Below the pieces are notes generated by a model. It was not told the DNA's origin, did no database searches, and saw only the letters and a list, made by a program, of their open reading frames with translations. A program made the translations under genes and the position numbers. From NCBI GenBank assembly GCA_037179515.1, contig JAXCGZ010021123.1:1-64000 (forward strand): 64,000 nt of DNA. Reading direction: 5' to 3'. Source of the DNA: Halocaridina rubra. Lineage: Eukaryota > Arthropoda > Malacostraca > Decapoda > Atyidae. Below, in pieces: positions 12,914 through 23,206 of the stretch. Position 1 is the stretch's first letter. Each line of letters opens with the position of its first letter.

Positions 12914-12916
<3 letters not shown>

Positions 12917-12998
<82 letters not shown>
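12917..12998. repeat. (TA)n between T1 and element III
   Basis: TA repeat bridging the T1 right terminus and the left terminus of the next pogo-like element. Confidence 0.95.
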
Positions 12999-13001
<3 letters not shown>

Positions 13002-13427
13002 CGGCTTAAGTCATTTTGAGTTAAGTCGTTCTCGATTATACGTCGGTTTTCAAAATAATATATGGAAAAATGAAAAAAAATAAATAAAAATGGAATTTAC
13101 GTCATTATTATCAACATTACGTCTGTCCGCTACAAATATTGGAATCATGATATCACTACAAAACCATTAAAAGCACATTAAATCATGTTACTGTACAATA
13201 AATAAAAACAAAATCACAAAATCATGTTATTGTACAATAAATAAGAATAAAAGCAAATAAAATCTTATTAAAATACGTACAGTAGTTCCAATATCTACTG
13301 TTAAGTGTCTTCACTCGTCATTCCCGCGTAACCGCTATTGTTTTGAATTGATTAGTTTATGCACGGTATACGTCTGTTTATCGGCTACTCTCATTCTCAT
13401 TCACTTGTGACCTTATATTTTGCCCCC

Positions 13428-13522
13428 ATGGCACCTAAGAAAATTCCTAGTGGAAGTGCTAAGCGTCATGCTATAACACTGGACGATAAACTGGCCATGA
13501 TCGGATATTATGAAGAAAATTG
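13428..13522 (+). pseudogene. Pogo-like transposase N-terminal remnant
   Basis: A start codon opens MAPKKIPSGSAKRHAITLDD, then KLAMIGYYEEN and a stop. This is the usual start of a pogo/jerky-type transposase, a basic leader followed by the first helix of the CENP-B HTH. The last part of the coding segment is the beginning of the 180-bp satellite unit that follows, so the satellite arose from this coding region. It cannot make a functional protein. Confidence 0.6.
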
Positions 13523-14190
13523 AAAAAAAAGCATTAAGAACTAACAGCAAAGTTATTTATAACATAATATTGTCAGGGAAATAGCGTGTGAGGGTGCATC
13601 AGCTGATATGAAAGTAGCAAAACATCTGCCGATAGAGGTTCGTTCTCCAGCATCCTACTCCTCTTCTACCGCTTAATGCAATCTGATATTATGAAGAAAA
13701 TTGAATAAAAGCATTAGGAACAAAATGAAAACATATTTTTAATATAATATCGTCAGGGAAATAGCGTGTGAGGGTGCATCAGCTGATACGGAAGTAGCAA
13801 AACGTTTGCCGATAGAGGTTCGTTCTCCCGCATCCAACTCCTCTTCTACCGCTTAATGCAATCGGATATTATGAAGAAAATTGAATAAAAGCATTAAGAA
13901 CAAACAGCAAACATATTTTTAATATATCGTCAGGGAAATAGCGTGTGAGGGTGCATCAGCTGATACGGAAGTAGCAAAATGTTTGCCGATAGAGGTTCGT
14001 TCTCCGCATCCTACTCCTCTTCTACCGCTTAATGCAATCGGATATTATGAAGAAAATTGAATAAAAGCATTAAGAACAAACAGCAAACATATTTTTAATA
14101 AAATATTATCAGGGAAATAGTGTGTGCGGGCGCATCAGCTGATGCGGAAGTGTGACAAAATGCATCCTCGTCCTCACTGTCACCATCAGT
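13500..14190 (+). repeat. 180-bp satellite array, copy 1
   Basis: About 3.5 units; the landmark gatattatgaagaaaattga recurs at about 13505, 13685, 13865 and 14040. Each unit also contains a short open stretch reading REIACEGASADTEVAKRL and a cctcttctaccgcttaatgc end. Confidence 0.85.
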
Positions 14191-14681
14191 GTTGCCTGAA
14201 TACATAAATTAGAGAAATGATAAGTATAAAAAACATACATGTAAGCTGGTAATTTATTTCAAGTATCTTAAAGATGAAGTAGATTTTTATTTAAATTACA
14301 GTACTACCATCTTGTAATTAATATATATCTTAAAATGTACCATACATTTGAAAATAAAAACATTCGCTTTATCTGGCAACACTGGCCACCATGCACATCC
14401 CATGCTAAGCCTGTTGCCAACGGCATAATAGAGTTCATTAATTTGTTTACTGAACATAAATTTAAAAATAAAGATACTACCTGCCCAACATGTGAACAAC
14501 GTGAAGAGAGCCTAAAACATTACTATTTTGCGAAGCATATGCACAAATAAGATCAGAATAGAAAAGAAAATTGAAATAATTGCTAATACACCTTGTTCCT
14601 TTTATACACGAAATTGCAATAACGCCCCCCAAAAATAATAGTAAAAAACTCGGAATTCGCGAATAACCCCCCCCTTTTTTT

Positions 14682-15060
14682 TTTGCAACCAGGATTGACC
14701 AAATAATGATAAAATAAAACAGCCTTTATCAGGCTGTAAAGAGAAACAGATGGAGAGTGTAATGACCTGTCAGATGTGAAGGGATTATAAAAGTTGTGTA
14801 ATGAATATCCAGCTCTCTGCTGGGTTTTAATATACCTCTGCATTACTCTCATGATGTCTATTCAAAAAATTCTCCTTAGATCTTATTATTATTATTTTTA
14901 ACAATAATTTCCTTTGATGATGATTGTGGAGATTATTATTATTATTATTATTATTACTATTATTAATATCATTATTATTACGAATTTGTAATTAAACCAT
15001 TATTTTTACAATAAATAATGTAGTTTAGGTTGAATAAGCAAGAGCTAATTAAAGACCTCT
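14682..15060. repeat. Half of foldback element in II-a
   Basis: Matches the left arm of the foldback elements at 19294 and 51111 (tttatcaggctgtaaagag; ccagctctctgctggg). It includes an (ATT)n run and ends at the (TC)n tract. Confidence 0.75.
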
Positions 15061-15080
15061 CTCTCTCTCTCTCTCTCTCT

Positions 15081-17046
15081 TATTCTTGACCAGCTGGTGG
15101 ACTTTGGAGTTCGGGGGAACATACTGAAATGGATACGAGGATATCTCTGCAACAGAACATCAAGTGTCCTTTTTAAAGGGTCGCATAGCTCCTATGAACG
15201 GTTTGAACTGGGTACTCCTCAGGGGGGTGTGCTAAGTCCTTTTCTATTCAATATCCTTATGCATCGTCTACTCTCCCTCCTTCCTGTCATCCCCGGTACT
15301 ACAGTTACCTGCTATGCGGACGACATATGCATCCACACGACCTCAACTCACGACCTTCAGCACATGCTCCATGACTTTTACGTGTCTGCTACCTCCTGTG
15401 GCCTTATTATCTCCCCAGAAAAAAGCAGGATTTTTACTTCACGCAACTGCAGAGCACTGCCCGCATTCGCCATGGGTGGTAATGTCATCCCTCACTGCAC
15501 ACAGTACACGTATTTAGGTGCACCTGTCCGGATCACCCCAGCTATACCTGCTCGTCAACGAATTCATCCCTTTGTGAAGAGCCTTCTTGACCGTCTGGAG
15601 CCCCGCTTTGCACCTGTCAAGTGGCTTGCCAACAATGCTGCAGGAGTCTCCATCCCAGTGGCGAGGACCCTCTACATCCTACTACTTCGGTCAGTGGTTG
15701 ACTATCTGTCTCCTGCCTTGTGTCAACTTCCTAAACCAGCTCTCGAGCCACTTGAAAAGTTCCAGAATCGAGTCATGAGATTTATCTTGGGATGTTCTCT
15801 CTCTACCCGTATTGTGAGTAAGCAGCTGGAGCTCAACTTACCCCCTCTTATGGAGAGGATTTATGCCAATGTGTCCTATTTTACTGTTAAGTGTCTTCAC
15901 TACCCCTTTCTTGCTCCGTACTTCTCTGCTGTCATGAGGACGTCCCTGGATCCAGACGCACCCAGGCTCCCACTTCGAGCAGGAGGTCATAACCTTATCA
16001 GGGTGGTGAGTGACATTCTCCGTGGCCTTGACATCGACCTGCCAGTGCAGGCGGCTGTCCCAGATTTACCACCCTGGCGTGTCCCCCTCCCCGCTGTCAC
16101 ATATACACCGACCTCGAAGGATGTCTATCCCCCCTTGCAGAGACCGTTAGCTCTGGAGACTATCGCTGATGTATCCACGTCTGTCCCTGCAGCACACCAC
16201 GTCTATGTTGATGGTTCTGTGCAAGCAGATGGGAGGGCGGCATGTGCTGTGTTTTCCCCCACCATGGAGCCGCCTGTGCCGGCTGATTCATGGATTGGCC
16301 GTAGACTACCCACCTCGTCGAGTTCCACCTACTGTGAACTGAATGCCATCTTGGATGCCGTGACTCTCCTTGTTCGACGACGAGTGAATGGGGTAATAAT
16401 TTGTGACTCCCAATCGGCCCTACAAGCCCTATCCTCGCCAAGACCTATCTGTGGCCGTGCTGTGGGAGATATACTATGTCGCCTCGCAGCCGCTCGGGAT
16501 GCTTCTCTTGTTGTGTCATTTGTGTGGACTCCATCCCACATTAGGCCGACTGGCAACGACACAGCGGATCGTCTTGCCAAGGCGGCCTGTATGCTGGATG
16601 GGCATGCTGTGGACGCTGAGCCCTCCCTCCGATGCCTACGTAACATCATCTACTCAGCCGGGTTTGCCATGACGGTCCAGCGCAGGGACACGAAGAGGGC
16701 CAACAGTGTGTCCATACAGCACCATGATCACTTCCTTCACAGTCGCTACAAGTATCGCAGACGCGGGTTAATGGTGCGGAAAAACAATGTAGTTAGTGCT
16801 CGGCTCAGAATGGGGTATCGGCCTTTATGGCAGGTCTCCCAGACTCTAGATATGCCACAGTACACCTCCTGTACATTATGCGACCGAACTAATGCTAACA
16901 CTCTTGACCACTATTGTCTTCAGTGCCCCACAGTGAGAGATGTTTTACCACGAGGTCAGAACTTAATACAGATCTGCTCATTTTTACTTAATGATGACAA
17001 CCTTGATGTTATTCTTGCTCGTTTTCCTCACTTTGGTGGCCATTAA
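15081..17046 (+). pseudogene. LINE ORF2: partial RT plus RNase H (copy 1)
   Basis: An open frame runs from the insertion junction to 17046 (about 650 residues from 15097). It retains the RT from before GTPQGGVLSPFLFN, the catalytic YADD motif (CYADDICIH) and the thumb region. It then carries a complete-looking RNase H: VYVDGSVQADG (D), CELNAIL (E), ICDSQSALQAL (D), and TPSHIRPTGNDTADRLAK (H and D). A C-terminal zinc-knuckle-like cluster (CTLCDRTNANTLDHYCLQC) follows. The endonuclease and N-terminal RT are missing through 5' truncation, so the copy is dead despite its intact frame. The enzyme would copy its own RNA at a nicked target. Copy 2 at 19723 is very similar. Confidence 0.88.
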
Positions 17047-17320
17047 TTATATTGAATTATACATATATTTTCTGTATGTTGCTGTATAATTCTGTTTGTG
17101 CATTCTGCGTTTCTCTGAGCTTTACTTTTGCATATAATGTACTCTGTGCTGCCATTCTGTGAGTTGTGTGTTAGTATGCAGCAATGTTTTATCAATATAT
17201 ACATCTCCCTGTAAACCATGTTCAATTCTTGGTTTTATATCCATTTGAAGCATTATTTGTATGAACTCATGTAATGTCTGACGCCTTGGCGCAATAAATT
17301 AATAAAATAAAATAAAATAA
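15081..17320 (+). mobile_element. RNase-H LINE copy 1, inserted in (TC)n
   Basis: A 5'-truncated non-LTR retrotransposon lying exactly between (TC)n runs (15055-15080 and 17321-17334), with an A-rich TAAAA-type tail at 17298-17320. The same flanks exist without the LINE at 49690-49830. The domain content (RT then RNase H after it) places it among RNase-H-bearing LINEs (I/Nimb/R1-related groups). Confidence 0.85.
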
Positions 17321-17356
17321 TCTCTCTCTCTCTCCAAAATTCTATTGTACCCAATA

Positions 17357-17587
17357 GGGTGGGTGTATATATAATGTATAATGATGATGATCTTTTCTTA
17401 TCGTAATCCTCTTTGTACTGGAGGAAGAAGCCTCCGCGGGTGCTTATTTACTATATTAAAAAAAATAAAAAAATTTAAAAACATAATATAGTAAATAAGC
17501 ACCCGCAGAGGCTTCTTCCACCAGTACAAAGAGGATTACGATAAGAAAAGATCATCATCATTATACATTATATATACAACCCACCCT
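17357..17587. repeat. Long hairpin (inverted repeat) copy 1
   Basis: Two arms of about 90 bp (17357-17452, 17487-17587) are near-perfect reverse complements around an A-rich loop. Shared landmarks are ttatcgtaatcctctttgta and its complement. The second copy is at 49813-50057. Confidence 0.85.
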
Positions 17588-17589
17588 AC

Positions 17590-18250
<661 letters not shown>

Positions 18251-18289
18251 GGCACTGCAAAATTAATTCTTTTTTTGTATTTTAGTCTT

Positions 18290-18724
18290 GCTTTGGTTAT
18301 TTATAATTCTTATTTTATCTTTGTATACATTTGCAGATAGAGGTTCGTTCTCCTGCATCCTCCTCCTTTTCTACCACATAAGTAACTTGCTCACTGCCAC
18401 CATGCATGTCCCAGAGTACTGTATAACTGTTGCCCACTGCATAATAAAGTATAGTAATGTATGTTAATTTCTAGCTGTAAAGTGAATATGAATATCTTTT
18501 GTATACTCTTAAAAATAGATACAGGGCTTTCTGCTTTGCTATGTAGTAATAAAAAATGTTTTATACTTATCTTATATCTTTGGCATGGTGTGTCTACGTA
18601 AGGTTTGGAACGTATCTATGCCCTTTATGATTGTTTCCTATGGAAAATAACTCATTTTTTCACGCGATTTTCCATTTACCCGACACTTCTGAGAACCTAT
18701 CTAAGGCTTATTCTGAGAACTAGG
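18290..18724. repeat. Family II 3' region (copy in II-a)
   Basis: A module shared with 27700-28050, 29060-29506, 50560-50984 and, inverted, 29619-29960 and 35664-36000. It ends in the element terminus gagaactaggtg. Confidence 0.7.
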
Positions 18725-19014
18725 TGTATATTATTATTAAGATATTGTAGTGAAAAAGACGTCTAATAAAGCAAAAATATTTATAAAAAGAATTTGTAGA
18801 AAAAGAAATCAAATAATAAAAACCGCACAACAATTTAGCAAAGCAAAACCAAGACTTGGGAGCTGTTGCAAAAGGCATATCCCACCCAACTATACTACTA
18901 CTACAGTAAATCTGTATATCTAGGCTAGCCTAGAGACACGCTAATTCGATTTAAGTCGTTTTTTGACTTAAGACGTCTCTCCTCGAACCAATTAACGGCC
19001 TTGGGTGAGGTATA

Positions 19015-19117
<103 letters not shown>

Positions 19118-19231
19118 TGTTCCCTCCCTTATCACGGTAGTTCGGTTCCGGGACCTGGCGCGAACCAGGAAAATCGTGAAGTAGGATCAGCCTTAAAAAA
19201 AAAAAAAAAAAAAAAAATAATAATAATAATA

Positions 19232-19273
<42 letters not shown>

Positions 19274-19689
19274 TTTTTTTTTAAAGATGATTATGACACC
19301 AGGACAGGCCAAAAATTATAAAATAAAATGGCCTTTATCAGGCTGTAAAGAGAAACAGAGATGGAGAGTGTAATGACCTGTCAGATGTGAAGGGATTATA
19401 AAAGATGTGTAATAAATATCCAGCTCTCTGCTGGGTTTACTATACCTCTGCATTACCTTCATGATATCTATTCTAAAACTTCTCCTTAGATCTTATTATT
19501 TTTATTATTATTATAATTATTATTATTATTATTATTGGCAGCAATAATTTTCCTTTGATGATGATTGGGGAGATTATTATTATCATTATTATTATTATTA
19601 TCATCATTATTACTACGAATTCGTAATTAAACCATTATTTTTACTATAAATAATGTAGTTTTGGTTGAATGAACAAGAGTTTCTTAAAG

Positions 19690-19722
<33 letters not shown>

Positions 19723-19725
<3 letters not shown>

Positions 19726-21121
19726 AAGTGGCTTGCCAACAATGCTGCAGGAGTCTCCATCCCAGTGGCGAGGACCCTCTGCATCCTACTACTTCGGTCA
19801 GTGGTTGACTATCTGTCTCCTGCCTTGTGTCAACTTCCTAGACCAGCTCTCGAGCCACTTGAAAAGTTCCAGAATCGAGTCATGAGATTTATCTTGGGAT
19901 GTTCTCTCTCTACCCGTATTGTGAGTATGCAGTTGGAGCTCAACTTGCCCCCTCTTGTGGAGAGGATTTATGCCAATGTGTCCTATTTTACTGTTAAGTG
20001 TCTTCACTACCCCTTTCTTTCTCCGTACTTCTCTGCTGTCATGAGGACGTCCCTGGATCCAGACGCACCCAGGCTCCCACTTCGAGCAGGAGGTCATAAC
20101 CTTATCAGGGTGGTGAGTGACATTCTCCGTGGCCTTGACATCGACCTGCCAGTGCAGGCGGCTGTCCCAGATTTACCACCCTGGCGTGTCCCCCTCCCCG
20201 CTGTCACATATACACCGACCTCGAAGGATGTCTATCCCTCCTTGCAGAGACAGTTAGCTCTGGAGACTATCGCTGATGTGTCCACGTCTGTCCCTGCAGC
20301 ACACCACGTCTATGTTGATGGTTCTGTGCAAGCAGATGGGAGGGCGGCATGTGCTGTGTTTTCCCCCACCATGGAGCCGCCTGTGCCAGCTGATTCATGG
20401 ATTGGCCGTAGACTACCCACCTCGTCGAGCTCCACCTACTGTGAACTGAATGCCATCTTGGATGCCGTGACTCTCCTTGTTCGACGACGAGTGAATGGGG
20501 TAATAATTTGTGACTCCCAATCGGCCCTACAAGCCCTATCCTCGCCAAGACCCATCTGTGGCCGTGCTGTGGGAGATATACTATGTCGCCTCGCGGCCAG
20601 TCGGGATGCTTCTCTTGTTGTGTCATTTGTATGGACGCCATCTCACATCTCACAAGGCGGCCTGTATGCTGGATGGGCATGCTGTGGACGCTGAGCCCTC
20701 CCTCCGATGCCTACGTAACATCATCTACTCAGCTGGGTTTGCCATGACGGTCCAGCGCAGGGACACGGAGAGGGCCAACAGTGTGTCCATACAGCACCAT
20801 GATCACTTTCTTCACAGTCGCTACAAGTATCGCAGACGCGGGTTAATGGTGCGGAAAAACAATGTAGTTAGTGCTCGGCTCAGAATGGGGTATCGGCCTT
20901 TATGGCAGGTCTCCCAGACTCTAGATATGCCACAGTACACCTCCTGTAAATTATGCGACCGTCCTAATGCTAACACTCTTGACCACTATTGTCTTCAGTG
21001 TCCCACAGTGAGAGATGTTTTACCACGAGGTCAGAACTTAATACAGATCTGCTCATTTTTACTTAATGATGATAAGCTTGATATTATTCTTGCTCGTTAT
21101 CCTCACTTTGGTGGCCATTAA
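19723..21121 (+). pseudogene. LINE ORF2: RT end plus RNase H (copy 2)
   Basis: Begins in the RT thumb (VKWLANNAAGVSIPV) and continues through RNase H (VYVDGSVQADG, CELNAIL, CDSQSALQAL) to the C-terminal cysteine/histidine cluster (CKLCDRPNANTLDHYCLQC). Relative to copy 1 about 40 bp are missing near 20650, just after SHI. This removes the GNDTADRLAK segment, including the last RNase H acidic residue, and shifts the frame. The remainder is open from 20510 to 21121 in another frame. The copy is non-functional. Confidence 0.85.
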
Positions 21122-21393
21122 TTATATTGAATTATACATATATTTTCTGTATGTTGCTGTATAATTCTGTTTGTGCATTCTGCGTTTCTCTGAGCTTTAC
21201 TTTTGTATATAATGTACTCTGTGCTGCCATACTGTGAATTGTGTGTTAGTATGCAGCAATGTTTTATCAATGTGTACACCTCCCTGTAAACTATGTTCTA
21301 TTCTTGGTTTTGTATCCATCTGAAGCATTATTTGTATGAACTCATGTAATGTCTGACGCCTTGGCGCAATAAATTAATAAAATAAAATAATAA
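19723..21393 (+). mobile_element. RNase-H LINE copy 2, inserted in (TC)n
   Basis: Same LINE as at 15081, more strongly 5'-truncated. It lies between (TC)n (19691-19722) and (TC)n (21394-21405), in the same orientation to the TC strand as copy 1, and the 3' tail is again TAAAA-type. Confidence 0.87.
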
Positions 21394-21607
21394 TCTCTCT
21401 CTCTCCAACATTCTATTCTACCCAACCCCCCACACTCTCTTTGTCCCAGCCAACTATGGAGGGGCACTTTACACAGTTATTAAAAGTAAATAAGCCAACA
21501 GATGTACAAACAATGATGAGCCCTTAATAATAATAATAATAATAATGATGATGATGATGACAATAATGTCCACAATCATCATCAAAGGAAAATTATTGTT
21601 GCCAATG

Positions 21608-21644
<37 letters not shown>

Positions 21645-22712
21645 TAATAATAATAAGATCTAAGCAGAATTATTGGAATAGACATCATGAAAGTAATGCA
21701 GAGGTATATTAAAACCCAGCAGAGAGCTGGATATTCATGACGCATCGTTTATAATCCCTTCACATCTGACAGGTCATTACACTCTCCATCTCTGTTTCTC
21801 TTTACAACCTGATAAAGTCTGCTTTATGTTATCATTTTTTGGCCCATCCTGGTGTCACACACCGCGTCCAGTGACACACGGAACTGCTCCTCTTAAATTT
21901 TTCTTGTGTTATCGAGTGACTAAGTGCTTAGTGGAAAACTTTACCATAATTTCCCTAAATCTGAAATCCAGCAGAGTATTGTGAGTACAAAACTTATATT
22001 TGTTGTATAACGAGACTGTCCAAAATATTAAAGGAAAAAAATTGAGAACATTTTCGTGAGGGGAGAGAGAAGCTGCCGTCCAGTTCTGCCTTGAAGGAAA
22101 TTTAGAAGAGTTGCCAGAGGTGAAGCCATCACATCACATAACCTAATTTTTTGTGTAAACTGGGGAAAGCTCTTAAGCCGTTTACCTGATCCTGTGGTTC
22201 CATATATTGTTAAAATCAGTATCCTTCCCATTTATATTAACTTGTTAGTTAGTTTGATACACGAAATAATTGAATTAAAAAAAACAATACCAAATATCCA
22301 CCTGTCAACAGTACTGAGTTAAGTTGCCAAATAGTACAGCTGTCTTATTTTCTTCATTTTTTTTGCTTTTCTTTTAGCTTTCTCTTTTACTATTTTTTAT
22401 TTTTTATTTTGTATATATATTGAGTTAAATGTAAAGTCTAATCCTGTGATAACATATCTTGGTTAGCAAGTGAGTTTATCAGTTAGGAAGAATATATAGC
22501 AGAAACAGGTGGGTGCCACCTCAGACACAAATTCGAATTTTTCCTTCAGGTTTGACTTTTGTTTTGTTGCATTTTTTTTTCTTTTCTTTTCCTTTTTATC
22601 CTTAAATTACCATGGTCAAGTTTTTAAGTTAAGAGGTGTGTTACCAGAAAAGAGATAAACTGAGTCACTAAATAGCACTTATATGGAGATATAAAAAGAC
22701 GTTGTGATGTAA

Positions 22713-23204
22713 AGGGCAAACCCACTCATCAGACAGGCACTTGATAAGGAGAAGACAGTGGTAATCTCAGGCATAAGCGAATCCCAGAAGCCAACATGGC
22801 AGGGGAGACTTGAAGAAAATAAAGCTAGGGTTGTAGACCTGATAAGAAAGCTTGGAGTAGTATGTGGTCCTGAGGATATTGTAAACATACACCAACTAGG
22901 AAAATATTCGAGGGAAGGAAAGCCGAGACCAACAAAAGTAACCTTTGAGAGAGGGGAAACATGTAGGGAAATATTGTTGAGAAAAAAAAGTCTAAAAGAC
23001 CTTCAAGAATTCAAAGAAGTGTTCACTAGACGATACAGAACACAGGAAGAGATGGGAAAGATCAAAAACTTGTTGCAAGAGGCAAGAAGGTTAAATGATG
23101 AAAGAAATGAAAAAGAGAAGAAAAATTTTCATTACAGAGTTCTTCCAGACAAAGGGGAGATAAAGAAGATAATGACAGAAGATCAGGGGATGGGGCCTCA
23201 TTAA
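22713..23204 (+). pseudogene. LINE ORF1, 5'-incomplete
   Basis: The frame is open from 22713 to the stop at 23204, about 163 residues, with no ATG before the conserved core. VVISGISES at its start resembles the first strand of the RRM-like domain of LINE ORF1 proteins. A basic middle (IHQLGKYSREGKPRPTKV) and a charged helical end follow. ORF1 proteins bind LINE RNA and act as nucleic acid chaperones in the ribonucleoprotein. An in-frame stop at 22710 cuts off any N-terminal coiled coil, so the protein is probably truncated or frameshifted. Confidence 0.6.
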
Positions 23205-23206
23205 GA

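Larger units (their letters stand above)
1650..12916 (-). mobile_element. Tigger/pogo transposon T1, split by an LTR element
   Basis: The termini are cagtgttcctcccttt at 1650 and gggggaacactg ending at 12916, both next to (TA)n, so the target duplication is TA. Removing the nested LTR element (4373-12145 plus one GCCA duplication) leaves about 3.5 kb, close to the 3.0 kb of the uninterrupted copy at 31063. Subterminal tandem repeats lie at both ends: about 160-bp units at 1850-2400 and a different, longer unit at 12290-12770. The transposase reads on the minus strand. Pogo/Tigger belongs to the Tc1/mariner superfamily and inserts at TA. Confidence 0.88.
19294..21857. mobile_element. Foldback element FB-1 (LINE-filled)
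   Basis: The ends TGACACCAGGA and TCCTGGTGTCA are perfect inverses. The arms of about 290 bp contain matching (ATT)n/(ATA)n runs. The centre is a (TC)n tract holding the RNase-H LINE 19723-21393, and without it the length is close to the 862 bp of FB-2 at 51111. No coding capacity of its own. Confidence 0.85.

Noticed and set aside
13500..14190. CRISPR-like array, because of regularly spaced repeats.
   Set aside because: The 180-bp unit repeats throughout with no unique spacers and the genome is eukaryotic.
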